64,000 nt of DNA from Takifugu bimaculatus (taxonomy: Eukaryota; Chordata; Actinopteri; Tetraodontiformes; Tetraodontidae): NCBI GenBank assembly GCA_004026145.2, contig CP034991.1:8530711-8594710 (forward strand), given 5' to 3'. Made by a program: the position numbers and the translations under genes. How positions within the stretch are numbered: position 1 is the first letter of the stretch; each line of letters begins with the position of its first letter. The notes under the pieces are model-generated. The model had not been told where the DNA came from, searched no databases, and saw only the letters and a program-made list of their open reading frames with translations. Below are positions 47,760 to 58,180 of the stretch, piece after piece.

Positions 47760-50308
47760 AACACCAATCAGAAAAATAGATAATTAAAATACGCAATATG
47801 AAAAAACACATTCTCTTGTAATAATCGATTTAAATCCTATTAATTGTATTTTTGTTATATTGTATATTATTGGTACATGCTGACAAACCTTTGGGAAGCG
47901 TTTAAGAACGTGTTTTGTAGCAAGTTCCTCTGAGTTGTGAGTAAATTCGTTATTTTGGAATCTGCGACTCTGAGACAGAAGAAGTCACAACTGGGACGAT
48001 CAAGTGGTTGGGAAGTGTTTTTAGTTGGTTCAGGAATATTTGGTCCTCCACAGAACCTTTTATTCACCACCACGTCGGCTCCTTCCTGGGCAGCATCAGA
48101 ACTTTTCACTCGAGGACAGAGTTCAAAGGTCGCTGATCAAAATGCCACCATTCATGCCTTCATTTTTTCATCCATTCACGAGTCAAATGCTTAACATTGA
48201 CATCTGTGTTTCCTCCTCCAGAAAGATTTATTTAGATGGAATCGCACAATGGATCATATTATACATGTGCTCACAGGAAATAAGCCCACAACCCGCAGAA
48301 GAAAGCGGCCCCATTAAACAGAATGACTCTGTCGTGCATCATGGCTTAAACAGTGGCTGGAATGTCATAAATCTTTACAAACCTTGGAAACAATGTCTCC
48401 ATTTAGTCTCCGACAGTGACAGACGGCTCGGCAGCGGTGTTTGACCGCCCAGAATCAGGTCAGGACTGGTTCTTGTTCTCCAGCGCCGGTCCGGCCGTGC
48501 TCGTGTCCCCGCAGAGCTGGACGCCTCCGTCATCATCGGACCCCCCCACCCTGGCTGCATCTGTGCTGCAGCTGCTTCACCCCCTCACACAACCTGCTCT
48601 GCAGTTTTTAAAGGCACGAGAACCAGCGGCGATGAGAAAACAAGTCGGTTTTCTCTTCTTCTGCTCTTATGTTTGTGTCAATTCTCCGGCGAGACCAGAA
48701 ATTTCAGCGTTTGTGTTTCTGCAGCACAAACAGCAGCGATCCGATTGACTGAGTTAAGCTGACCACAGGTAGCCAAACCGCTGAATCGGCATGATCGGTA
48801 ACTGTGGTTAAACCTGTGGGGGTTCCTAATCCAGCCATTTGCTCCATGGTGGGGGCGACTCTTGCTGCCCCCTCTGCTGCGTTTGTCTCCGTCCATGATG
48901 GAAAGACTGTCTGACAATTACAGAGCAACAAAAGAATAAACACCAAAATTCACCTCCACAGCTGCATGTTTACAGAAATAGAGCTGCGACGTCCAGTTGG
49001 ACTGAAACCAACCATTGAACCACCAGCTCTGAAGCTCTGAAGGTCTGAAGGTCTGAAGGTATGAAACTCTGAAGGTCTGAAGGTCTGAAGGTCTGAAACT
49101 CTGAAACTCTGAAGGTCTGGAGTCGTTATCTGGAAGGTGATATTTTTGCGTTTCCTTGGCCATTAAATTCTTGATTATCTGGATCAACACACTGAAAAAC
49201 CATTAAATGTTTTGCTGTTGGTGTCCGATCGTTAAAGTGTGTTTGGCAGCGATGATAAGGCTCTGCTTGCTCTGCAGCCTAAAAACTGAGGTCAAAGGTC
49301 GCCGTATCTCTGGTTTCAGGTTTGGTACCGAGTGGAAACACGTACAAGTAGAGAGGTTAAGCTCGACCGATTAGATTAGGAATTATGGGTTAATTAAGGT
49401 GTCTTGTGAGAGCTGTTCAACACAGGCTGAGCTGAGCGGAGACCCTGGAAACAAGGTCCAACTAGCAATATTCCAGGAAATAAGGAGCTGCTGCTGGATA
49501 CTGTAGCCGTGGTGGCCACGGTTTCTAATCAGAGAGCAGCAGCTGTGGGCGACGCCGCTCCATCTCCATAGACGTCAGTGGTCAGTAAACGAGCAGTTAT
49601 GGCTCGGCTATTGGAGCTGTGACTCTTGAACACACATCTATCCTTCACCAGTCCGGAGCGCCGTCTGATCCAGTCAGTGCCTACGGGAGCGTGACGCTGA
49701 TGGAGACCACGGTGAAGAAGGTGGCGAGGGTTAGGCTTCCTCCCAGCTCCGCGTTCTTGCTGTGGATTACAGGAAAACTGGTCCCCTTGTGCTCCGGGTC
49801 CAGTGTTTATGTGCACAGAAACGTTGTTTTGGCTGGTTTTTTCCGGTATTAACAACGCTCCATCTGAAGTGACCTCTCCTAGACTCTCTGGAGGCTATCG
49901 ACCAGTTGGATCCATTTGTTTCGCAGGCATTTCAGACAATGTCCATTTCTATCACATTACTTTGACAGAAATTGAATTTCCTCTGATGCATTTTTGTGTA
50001 TCCTAAGTGCTGCTGCGTGCTCGCTGGGAGTATACGTTTCCAGCGCGTGATGGCACGACAACACTGCAGCTCGCAGCCAAAAAGGGCAAATGGATTTGGA
50101 TTTGAATGCCTGAATTACCTTTAAGTTTCCCCACATGTGTGGGCTTGGTGGAAGGTTCCTGATTACAGATCACACAAATGCCTTTGAGCAGAGGGCAAAT
50201 GTGATGGTTGTGCTGATGCCACGCTGGAGATCTTTGGGACTGAGGAGGACGTGCGGGAGAAGAAAGCTCGACTCTGCAGTAGGTTGTCAGCTTTGATTTC
50301 CTTTGTTC
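47760..50308. other. gfra2-bco2 intergenic spacer
   Basis: No exon supported. It contains the GGTCTGAA-type repeat at 49020-49128. It should hold upstream control sequence for gfra2, but none could be named. Confidence 0.45.
49020..49128 (+). repeat. short tandem repeat (tctgaaggtc/tctgaaac)
   Basis: About ten copies of a 9-10 bp unit, GAAGGTCT or GAAACTCT, with small length changes. Confidence 0.85.
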
Positions 50309-50314
50309 TTTATT
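50309..50314 (-). terminator. bco2: bco2 poly(A) signal AATAAA
   Basis: A canonical AATAAA on the minus strand about 107 nt after the bco2 stop codon, implying a short 3' UTR of about 125 nt. Confidence 0.65.
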
Positions 50315-50420
50315 TTACAGCTTCAGGGGGTTTCGTCTTTCACAGCCACCTGTGTAGTGAGATTCTCCTCTTGGGTGAACTTGAGTTTCCACTTTAACAC
50401 TTGACTGCGAACGTCGTCTT

Positions 50421-50537
50421 TTAGCACGTGTTGCTAAAGACGCCATGCGTCCCACAGGGGATATCGACAGGGACCTCCGCTCTGCCCAGTTCGGTGAAGG
50501 TCTTGGCATCCAGAACCAGGAGGAACGTGCTTTTCTC
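50421..50537 (-). CDS. bco2: bco2 coding exon 12 (terminal)
   Basis: 117 nt including TAA at 50423-50421. Encodes EKSTFLLVLDAKTFTELGRA, EVPVDIPCGTHGVFSNTC*. It carries the fourth iron ligand H543. Confidence 0.94.
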   Translation of the reverse strand, partial: EKSTFLLVLDAKTFTELGRAEVPVDIPCGTHGVFSNTC

Positions 50538-53500
50538 CTGCACACAGAAACAGACACGTGCACTATTTTCTTGAGTTCTAGTTTCTTCAGTGTATTTTTT
50601 AAAGCCAAAGTGCCGAGCTAACATCTAGTGTCACTCAGTTGTGGCTGCTGTGGCAGCGTTATACTTGCTTTTCTGGGCGTGACGATGACTGACAGGACCA
50701 CTCCATCATCTTCCTCAGCAGCGTTGGGCGATGCAACAAAGACCGGTTCAGAGGGGTACAGGCCAGGATGGCGCCACACCTAAGCAGGAAAGAGTCCGGG
50801 TTACTGATCACTGAACTAGGGGCCGACTTTTGATGTGATGTGATGTAACAGTGAGGTCCCTCCTGTGGCCAAGGTCACCTTAAGCTCCTTGGTGTGGACG
50901 TCCATCTTCAGCAAGGAGTCAGCAAACACGTGTCCAAAGCCACAGGAGTAGAAGAAGCGGTACGGTCTGCCGTTGTACTCCTCGTAGTTGATCTGAGGGA
51001 ACTCGAGGCCGCCATATTGCAGCAGCTCAGCATCATGGAGCTCCTCATGAGTCATGTAAACCTGTTGTGGGACATCAGTGGGCTTTTTCTCATTTGTTGC
51101 AACTTTTGAATGTTCGCTTGTGATCCGACCGTTTCAAATCCCCGTTTTCTGACGTTGCGACCTCTCTTTCTTCAGCTTTTATAACTCTTGTAGGCATGAC
51201 AACTAAAACTCCGTCTTTCCTTGAGCTTTGCTCAGCCTTTCTTCAACACATGCAAATGTGACACAGTGGGTGTGTGTTGGTCTCAGCCGGTTTGGCTGCT
51301 GCACGTTCACTGAGGAAGAAGCTTCACGTGTCACCAGCTGCACAACAAGTGTGTGAGACTGGACCGGCTGCATCTCTCATTATTCTTCATGTCTGGAATC
51401 TTTCCCTGATTCCAAGAAACGTAGATTTAAGAAATAATTACAAAACCGATGGTGAAGAAAGAGTCCTACCTCTCCTGGTTTTATCATCTTTGCTGTGGCT
51501 TTGCAATGATGCAGAGTGACGAGGTTCTCATCCAGGGGGGCTTGTCTGTCCACGTTCAAAGGTAGGACGTATCTTCTCGGCAGGTTTCTGCACAGCGAGT
51601 TGTAAAACTGCCGAAAGAATTCACGATGAGAACGTTTGGACAGAAACCGGTCTTTCACAGGAAATCAGCAGCTGAGGAGATGGCAAAAAGGAGCTTCCAG
51701 AAGGTCTGAGTGGAGGTGCTGAGAAGGACCGGTGCGGTTCTCTCAGCTGTTCCACCCTCACAACACGACAAACGTTTAAAAGCTACCGTAACGGAACAAA
51801 TGGTGAAAATAGATGTGCAGGTATCCGCTGGCAGGAGGAAAACACATTTTCCTACTGATGTTCTGGGAGGAAGGACAGTGAGCAGCAGAGGTCGTGACCA
51901 CCACAGCCTCGTCTCCATCGAGTCTAGAACACATCTGCTTCTGTCTGCCAGAAATACACGTGAACCTCTTGTGACAAGTACGAGGACCGTTTGCATCCTG
52001 TTAAAGTTCATCTTTCAACAAGGAAATCAGATGTTTATTCACACATTAGAAATCAAATTAATTTTAGTAGAATTAGATGAGCAAGCAGAATAATTGCTAT
52101 TTGCCTTTACATCAAATGGAGTCAAAGGAATAATGATATAGTTGGATTGGATGAATTCATTTGTTATTAGCTGCTCTCATGTGCATGCTTCTGCGGAGTT
52201 CCACCTTGTCTATGTCTCCCGATCCTCTGCGCAGGTTCTCCAGCGTGAAGTCTCCGATGATCTCGCCGTTGTCGCCGCAGCACATGTCCATGACCAGGAA
52301 GCCGTTCTCTTCAAAGGCGTTGATCTGATGCAGCGTGAACATGGCCGCTGCCCTGTACTTCACGTCACTCACCTGGGGTAAAATGAGGCGGGTCAGGGTT
52401 TCTGGGGGGGGCTCTTATTTTGTTGCACCTTAACTTAGTAAGGAAATGCTTAATGGGCATTCTGGGTAATGAGCTGGGAAACTCCTGCTGGAGCGAGACC
52501 TCATAGAAACAAATCAGGAAGAGACGCGCTGAGTTGGAGATTAGCTTTAATTTTAGCGTCTGTGCGCTCACATACAGGATGTTCCCTGTTAGGCTGGACA
52601 GTACCGGTAAACGGGCTCGACCCACCTCGCCTGTGTGTCTGTTGACCAGGTGGAAGACGGTCCCATACTGAGGCTGCCAGGACATGATTCTGTGAAAACT
52701 TTTCCCCTGGATTTTGTACAACATGAACTTCAGCAGGTCCATCTTGATCGGCTGCTCGATAAACACAACGTAGTTCTCTGACATAGCTGGAGAGGGAGAG
52801 CGCTAATTAGCACGAGAAACCACAAAGCTTTTATCACTCATCATGTGGAATCAAGCTTAGCAGGACTGTAAACCACAGACCAAAGAGTATTCGACTAAAT
52901 AGCCTAAATCCATTTTGGTGCGCTCTGTTTCATATAGAAACTGACCTTAAACATTTAATATCAGCACATTAAAGCGAATATTCGCTGGGCTCCGCGCTGT
53001 GGTAGACATTAGCTAATAGAGATACAGTCGGGGCAAATTATAACTCATTAATGTTCTCCTGATTACGTGCGTGTAACTCATTTGGGTTTGTGTTGCATTG
53101 CTTAAATACCACAATTTTCATGATGCTTGAATAACCTGCAAAGGCCACTGGCCTGTCGGGGGGGCCGAGGAACCGAGGTGCAAGGGACCTCTGCGAGAGC
53201 CCGGGGGGCTCTAACCCTAACCCTGACCCTGACCCTGACCCTGACCCTAACCCTGACCCTGACCCTGACCCTGACCCTGATCCTGACCCTGACCCTGACC
53301 CTGACCCTGACCCTGACCCTGATCCTGACCCTGACCCTGACCCTGACCCTGACCCTGACCCTGACCCTGACCCTGATCCTGACCCTGACCCTGACCCTGA
53401 CCCTGATCCTGACCCTGACCCTGACCCTGACCCTGACCCTGACCCTAACCCTGACCCTGATCCTGACCCTGACCCTGACCCTGACCCTAATCCTGACCCT

Positions 53501-56500
53501 AACCCTGACCCTGACCCTAACCCTGACCCTAACCCTGACCCTGACCCTGACCCTGACCCTAACCCTGACCCTGACCCTAACCCTGACCCTGACCCTGACC
53601 CTGACCCTAACCCTGACCCTGACCCTAACCCTGACCCTGACCCTGACCCTGACCCTGACCCTGACCCTAACCCTGACCTGCTGTGATCTCACCGACAGAA
53701 GAAAGTGTGCAAGTTGTTATATAATGTGAGTTTGTGGTGCCAGCCTGTCTGGTGGGGGTGGGGGTGGGGGAGATTCAATAAAGCTAGCTGGTGCAACACA
53801 AACCTCGAATGGAGCAACTTCTAAAGTTTAGTTCAGCTGTTTAACTTAAATGAACCTCATCCACGTGCACTCTCGTTTCGTAACTGCACAAGTGTCTGAC
53901 GCAGGAGAAATGCTCGCTAGAAAAAAAGCCGACCACATTATTTTTGTCTGTGGACCAGAAAAATGATCTTGTTTCAGTCTGTAAGAGAAAAAAAGCACAT
54001 TTAAATGCGGAGATGATGAAAAGAAGTGAGTGACACGGACACGCTGAGCAACAACAGCATCAAAATGAATGAATAAAAACACGTTCCCACTGACATCGTC
54101 CTCGGGGAGCCGGACCCACCGTGTGGAAAAACAACATCTCATTAAGCGCTTCTGTGCACGCTGAGCGTGCACGCTGAGCGTGTGTAGGCGGATCTCACCA
54201 AAGCTGTGATAATAGGACGGTTTCCTGGACTCAGGTGCCCGGATGGAGCAGACGATTCTGGCCCCACTCAGGTCGGGGGAGTCCGCCGTGGCATCGGCCG
54301 GCTCGTCACGTGGGGGCACGCGGAGGATGTGGTAAAAAAAACCTGCGTCAGGAATCAGCAGTCACATGACGTGGCCCTTTCAGTGTTGCCCCCCCCCCTC
54401 CCCCGGGCTGCTGAGCTTCTGAGGGTGGAGGAGGACTTTACCACTTCGGCCGTAGGAGTTGCCCATGTTGTATGTTGATCCGTCGCGGCCGTAGTGGGGG
54501 TGGGCGGTAGCAGAGTTGACAGCGACGTATTGACTCCAATCCACCTTAGACAGGGTTAGACATCATCTTCATCATCACTGAGTCCTCATCATCCCCACCA
54601 GTCAGATTCACTGCACCTTCTTACCTTCTCTTTGGTCTCCAGACTTCGAGGGTCGATTCGTCTCATGAAATTGGTTTCTGTGCTGACGTAATAGTCTCCT
54701 TTGTACTTGACGAAGTTGACGTTGGCGTTATCGGTGGCCTCTGGAGAGACAGGGTGGTGTTAAACCGGTCTGCTGGACGCATCGCTCCGTTCCTCGGAAG
54801 CTTCACGTCATGATGCATCACAGGAGCAGAGGAAATAGGAACAGACGCCCAACAATACTGACACGGGTTCCAGGGACCGTAAATACGCACTATGACGAGA
54901 CACCGACCCTCAATACGCACAAAAGCAAGGGCAGGAAAGGGGAAGCAAAGAAATGTTTTTTCACTATTTCTTTGACTTTGCCTCCAGTAATCTGGCACAA
55001 CCGCCTTTAAAGTTACGTGCACAGACGAATTGAATAGTTTAATAATGCATTTGGCACTGCTGGCACAATATTATGCTGTGGGGGGGGACAAACTCACTGG
55101 GAACCTGAAAGCGTGAAAAGAAGCGTGCAAAGATGTTCTTGCAGGGATCAGGCATGGCTAACGTCCCAAACTCTGACACCACGATCCGGTTCTTTTCCGA
55201 GTTGCTGACGTAGGAGTCGCTCCGGAGGAATCGGCTGCTGTAGGTGACGTTTCCCTCCTGGATGTGGAACCGATGCATCAAAGCCATGCCATCGAACCAG
55301 TGGGTGTAGCTGGAAGGAAGAGTCAGACGTCCACAGGACAGACAGATCATTGTTATGCTTTGCTACATGAGCAGGGGGACGTTATCCAAAGCCGCCGCTG
55401 CCTGTTGGGACGAGTGATTGTTAATAAGCTGCTCTCTGCGCTGAGATTCGCCTGTTTTCATGACAACGGCGTTGGTCTCGTTGGACGTCCGACGGCTCAT
55501 CACGTGTTCCAACAACAGACTTTATCACCGTCCAGACTGAAACCGTAACTGCTCCTTAGTTTCTCCTGTGTTTACTTTGTCTGTTTTTGGATTGTTTTAT
55601 TGTTGCGTCTTGCTCCGATTTTCACATCCTCTCTTTGTTTACGCGCCTTCCCACAGCATCTCCAGGTTTTTCCTGTCAATTTTTCCTCTTTTGTGCTGCA
55701 CTAAACGTTCACCACATGGGTTTTATTCGCCCCCCTGATCTGACCCTGGACCGGCGTTTAGATTGGATATTAATTCCACGCCTCTGTTTTTCTGGGCTTG
55801 TTAAGCACACGGACACACATCCAGAACTACAATCAGCAGATGTGTGTTTTTGGTCTGTGGGAGGAAACCGGAGCAGCCAGAGAAAAGTCCCACCAGAAAT
55901 GGGAGAATTGTCTGCAGAACTTTCCTTCCCCTCCGGACACTTTTGTCATCCTGGCTCACATTTGCAGTTGTTTTTCTTTGACTTTTAATGTGTGATGCAT
56001 TTTTAAATACTGCACCTCTCTTCGCCAAATTCAAACTTCCCAGGCCCATTTCTCAGGAAGCTCCCTTTGATCCACGTTGGAATCGTTCCTTTGATAGTGG
56101 TGGAGATGGGATCAGGGGTCTCCTCCACAGAACTCAGCAGGGCCGCCAGGCTCTCCAGTCCGCTGCCCTGTGGGCATCGTTGCCAGCTGGGGACTGAACA
56201 CAAAGGGAAGATTTTGTCCCCACTTCGCTACACAAGTTGGCACATGTGGTCTCCTGAACATTTACAGCCTTGGACCTTGGACATTTGAGAATAAGGAAGT
56301 GGCCAGGTGAAGAAAAAGCAGACAATCTTTTAAATTATTTGTAACTGTCCTGCTGCTTCTGTGGTGGAGACGCGTCAGGCTCGATTATTAGTGGCTTATC
56401 TCTTATCAAGAACCACTTCACAGTTATTCCCTGGTATCTCCACATTAATGAGTGCGTCAAATCTGAATGAAGCTAGTGAGATTAGCAGAGTGCAGGTCAT

Positions 56501-56831
56501 TACAGATACCAGTTTTCTTTAAACAAACCAAGAATATAGGCCAAAAAGATCTGAGAATATCGCTTTTATGTCCTTTATTTATTACCTCGTTGCACAAATC
56601 CCATATTTTGTCCATGTTGACAGTTTCCTACTTTAACAACTGACAATAACCAAACGTTAGTAATGAGGCTTATAAGAATATTTCCTGACCACTGAATGAA
56701 CAACAAACATTCCTTCTGTTTCCGGTTCTTATACAGCAATATTTTTAAAAGCTTTAGTCTCCACTGATTCATCCGTTATTCCTACAGTCCGAAAGAAGCA
56801 ACTACTCACTGTTCTGAGGCTCTGAGGACAT
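50421..56831 (-). CDS. bco2: beta-carotene 9',10'-oxygenase (complete, 12 coding exons)
   Basis: Iron-dependent dioxygenase that cleaves carotenoids eccentrically at the 9',10' bond, mitochondrial in mammals. Coding exons, 5' to 3': 56831-56810, 56193-56016, 55309-55098, 54740-54625, 54544-54442, 54342-54199, 52786-52626, 52372-52205, 51607-51470, 51061-50879, 50779-50669, 50537-50421. They sum to 1653 nt, 550 residues plus stop. The four Fe(II)-binding histidines are present: H191 (TAHPHY), H256 (PSYYHSF), H327 (TLHQINAF) and H543 (GTHGVF). Other family marks are FLRNGPGKFEFG, HWFDGMALMHRF, EFGTLAMPDPCKN, NMGNSYG, FPRR-like LPRRYVLPLNV and STFLLVLDAKTF. The last two and the overall match favour BCO2 over BCO1 or RPE65. 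An in-frame ATG at 56870 could add 13 residues. Transcribed divergently from the protease gene. Confidence 0.95.
50669..50779 (-). CDS. bco2: bco2 coding exon 11 (GC donor)
   Basis: 111 nt. Encodes VWRHPGLYPSEPVFVASPNA, EEDDGVVLSVIVTPRK. The only position that joins in frame to exon 12 and matches family spacing (TPRKEKSTFLL) is followed by GCAAGT, a consensus GC-AG type 5' splice site. Confidence 0.9.
50879..51061 (-). CDS. bco2: bco2 coding exon 10
   Basis: 183 nt. Encodes VYMTHEELHDAELLQYGGLE, FPQINYEEYNGRPYRFFYSC and FADSLLKMDVHTKELK. Donor GTGACC. Confidence 0.94.
51470..51607 (-). CDS. bco2: bco2 coding exon 9
   Basis: 138 nt. Encodes FYNSLCRNLPRRYVLPLNVD and NLVTLHHCKATAKMIKPGE. Donor GTAGGA. 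Confidence 0.92.
52205..52372 (-). CDS. bco2: bco2 coding exon 8
   Basis: 168 nt. Encodes KYRAAAMFTLHQINAFEENG with the third iron ligand H327, then FLVMDMCCGDNGEII and FTLENLRRGSGDIDK. Donor GTGGAA. Confidence 0.94.
52626..52786 (-). CDS. bco2: bco2 coding exon 7
   Basis: 161 nt. Encodes MSENYVVFIEQPIKMDLLKF, MLYKIQGKSFHRIMSWQPQY and FHLVNRHTGE. Donor GTGGGT. Confidence 0.94.
52787..54198 (-). other. bco2 intron 6
   Basis: 1.4 kb, the longest bco2 intron, about a third of it taken by the variant-telomeric array 53210-53682. A short duplication CACGCTGAGCGTG occurs near 54154-54181. Confidence 0.75.
53210..53682 (+). repeat. variant telomeric hexamer array (CCCTGA/CCCTAA)n
   Basis: About 78 hexamers in a row, mostly CCCTGA (minus strand TCAGGG) with scattered CCCTAA (TTAGGG) and CCTGAT units. 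CCCTAA units cluster at the left edge and in the right half. Thr/Leu and Arg/Val open frames are artefacts. Confidence 0.95.
54199..54342 (-). CDS. bco2: bco2 coding exon 6
   Basis: 144 nt. Encodes FFYHILRVPPRDEPADATAD, SGARIVCSIRAPESRKPSYY and HSF with the second iron ligand H256. The stretch after RVPP is about six residues longer than I recall for human BCO2. Confidence 0.93.
54442..54544 (-). CDS. bco2: bco2 coding exon 5
   Basis: 103 nt. Encodes VDWSQYVAVNSATAHPHYGR with the first iron ligand H191, then STYNMGNSYGRSG. Donor GTAAAG. Confidence 0.93.
54625..54740 (-). CDS. bco2: bco2 coding exon 4
   Basis: 116 nt. Encodes ATDNANVNFVKYKGDYYVST and ETNFMRRIDPRSLETKEK. Acceptor CTCTCCAG, donor GTAAGA, ending on a codon boundary. 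Confidence 0.94.
54741..55097 (-). other. bco2 intron 3
   Basis: Ordinary intron of about 360 bp, nothing recognised. Confidence 0.7.
55098..55309 (-). CDS. bco2: bco2 coding exon 3
   Basis: 212 nt. Encodes YTHWFDGMALMHRFHIQEG, SEKNRIVVSEFGTLAMPDP and FARFFSRFQVP, a highly conserved blade segment. Donor GTGAGT. Confidence 0.95.
55310..56015 (-). other. bco2 intron 2
   Basis: 706 bp, nothing recognised beyond the splice sites. Confidence 0.7.
56016..56193 (-). CDS. bco2: bco2 coding exon 2
   Basis: 178 nt. The acceptor TTCAG is taken at 56194; a nearby CCCCAG would not fit the phase of exon 1. Encodes SWQRCPQGSGLESLAALL, VEETPDPISTTIKGTIP and FLRNGPGKFEFGEE. Confidence 0.92.
56194..56809 (-). 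other. bco2 intron 1
   Basis: 616 bp between the first short exon and exon 2; no other element recognised. Confidence 0.65.
56810..56831 (-). CDS. bco2: bco2 coding exon 1
   Basis: Encodes MSSEPQN plus one base, donor GTGAGT. The start at 56831 has G at -3. A second in-frame ATG at 56870, right after an in-frame TAA, would add MLFVCLSCSVGAA; its context is weak (T at -3). Confidence 0.75.
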
Positions 56832-56933
56832 CGCTGCTCCCACTGAACAGCTCAGGCAAACAAAGAGCATTTACACCAGCTACAGGACCTTTGGACCATG
56901 TGAGTCATTTCCAGGTTCAGACTATGACTACAA

Positions 56934-57689
56934 GACTATGTAACCCAGGCTAAAGACAATGTAACCCAGGCTAAAGACTATGTAACCCAGGCTAAAGACT
57001 ATGTAACCCAGGCCAAAGACTATGTAACCCAGGCTAAAGACAATGTAACCCAGGCTGAAGACTATGTAACCCAGGCTAAAGACTATGTAACCCAGGCTAA
57101 AGACTATGTAACCCAGGCCAAAGACTATGTAACCCAGGCTAAAGACTATGTAACCCAGGCTAAAGACTATGTAACCCAGGCCAAAGACTATGTAACCCAG
57201 GCTAAAGACAATGTAACCCAGGCTGAAGACTATGTAACCCAGGCTAAAGACTATGTAACCCAGGCTAAAGACTATGTAACCCAGGCCAAAGACTATGTAA
57301 CCCAGGCCAAAGACTATGTAACCCAGGCTAAAGACTATGTAACCCAGGCCAAAGACTATGTAACCCAGGCTAAAGACAATGTAACCCAGGCCAAAGACTA
57401 TGTAACCCAGGCTAAAGACTATGTAACCCAGGCCAAAGACTATGTAACCCAGGCCAAAGACAATGTAACCCAGGCCAAAGACTATGTAACCCAGGCTAAA
57501 GACTATGTAACCCAGGCCAAAGACTATGTAACCCAGGCTAAAGACTATGTAACCCAGGCCAAAGACTATGTAACCCAGGCTAAAGACTATGTAACCCAGG
57601 CCAAAGACTATGTAACCCAGGCTAAAGACTATGTAACCCAGGCCAAAGACTATGTAACCCAGGCTAAAGACTATGTAACCCAGGCCAAA
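56934..57689 (+). repeat. 21-bp minisatellite, 36 units (gactatgtaacccaggctaaa)
   Basis: The 756-bp span is 36 x 21 bp without length drift. Unit variants: GCTAAA or GCCAAA at the end, ACTATG or ACAATG at the start, and a few GCTGAA. The right half alternates GCTAAA and GCCAAA forms, a 42-bp higher-order period. Each unit reads DYVTQAK (or DNVTQAK) in one plus frame, which stays open but has no ATG and begins after a TGA, so it is not called as a gene. It starts 64 bp upstream of the first possible bco2 ATG. Confidence 0.95.
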
Positions 57690-58128
57690 GATTCAAGATT
57701 CAAGATTCAAGAGTACTTTATTGATCCCTTTAGGGGGTGTCCACCAGGGAAATTAGCATCTCCAAAGATCTACAAGCATCTACAAAATTTCCCACCACCA
57801 TTTCACCCCATTAAACCTATTAAAGATAATAAAAATATAATAAAATAAGAAATAAAATAGAATAAATTAAAAATAGAATATGAATATAAATATAAAACTA
57901 TAAAAATGTTCCAGTTCTCCTGTTGGCCCTCCTCCCCCCCTGTGAGGAGTTGAACAGCCTGATGGCTCGGGGGATGAATGAGTTCCCCAGTCTGTTGGTC
58001 CTGAACCTGGGGAGGCTGATCAGGCTTCTCTGGCTGTGGATGACAGTGTGCAGAGGGCGGCGGTCATTGTCCATGATGCTCCGCAGCTTGTCAATAGTTC
58101 TCCTCTCTGCCACTGTCACCAGAGGTTT
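57690..58128 (-). mobile_element. LINE 3' end (CR1/Rex1-like) inserted in the minisatellite
   Basis: On the minus strand 58119-57898 reads DKLRSIMDNDRRPLHTVIHS and TNRLGNSFIPRAIRLFNSS, the usual C-terminal tail of fish LINE polyproteins. It is followed by a 3' UTR with GATCAATAAAGTACTC and a tail of three TTGAATC units at 57690-57711. The array before it ends ...GGCCAAA, and array-type sequence resumes at 58129 (CTATGTAACCCAGGCTAAA), so the element interrupts the repeat. It is 5' truncated. Clade assignment is tentative. Confidence 0.75.
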
Positions 58129-58180
58129 CTATGTAACCCAGGCTAAACCCTATATAGGCTAACCCTAACCCTAACCTCAT
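58129..58180 (+). repeat. minisatellite remnant with telomeric units
   Basis: One 21-bp-type unit, a diverged partial unit (CCCTATATAGG), then CTAACCCTAACCCTAACC. Confidence 0.85.

Noticed and set aside
47371..47787. Plus-strand open frame opposite the gfra2 leader
   Set aside because: Lies in the CpG-rich gfra2 5' region on the opposite strand, with no family resemblance.
49020..49128. Possible CRISPR-like regular repeats here and in the minisatellites
   Set aside because: Units are contiguous without unique spacers, and the DNA is vertebrate.
53102..53729. Open frames of about 200 codons with Thr-Leu or Arg-Val repeats
   Set aside because: Products of a hexanucleotide array inside a bco2 intron; not genes.
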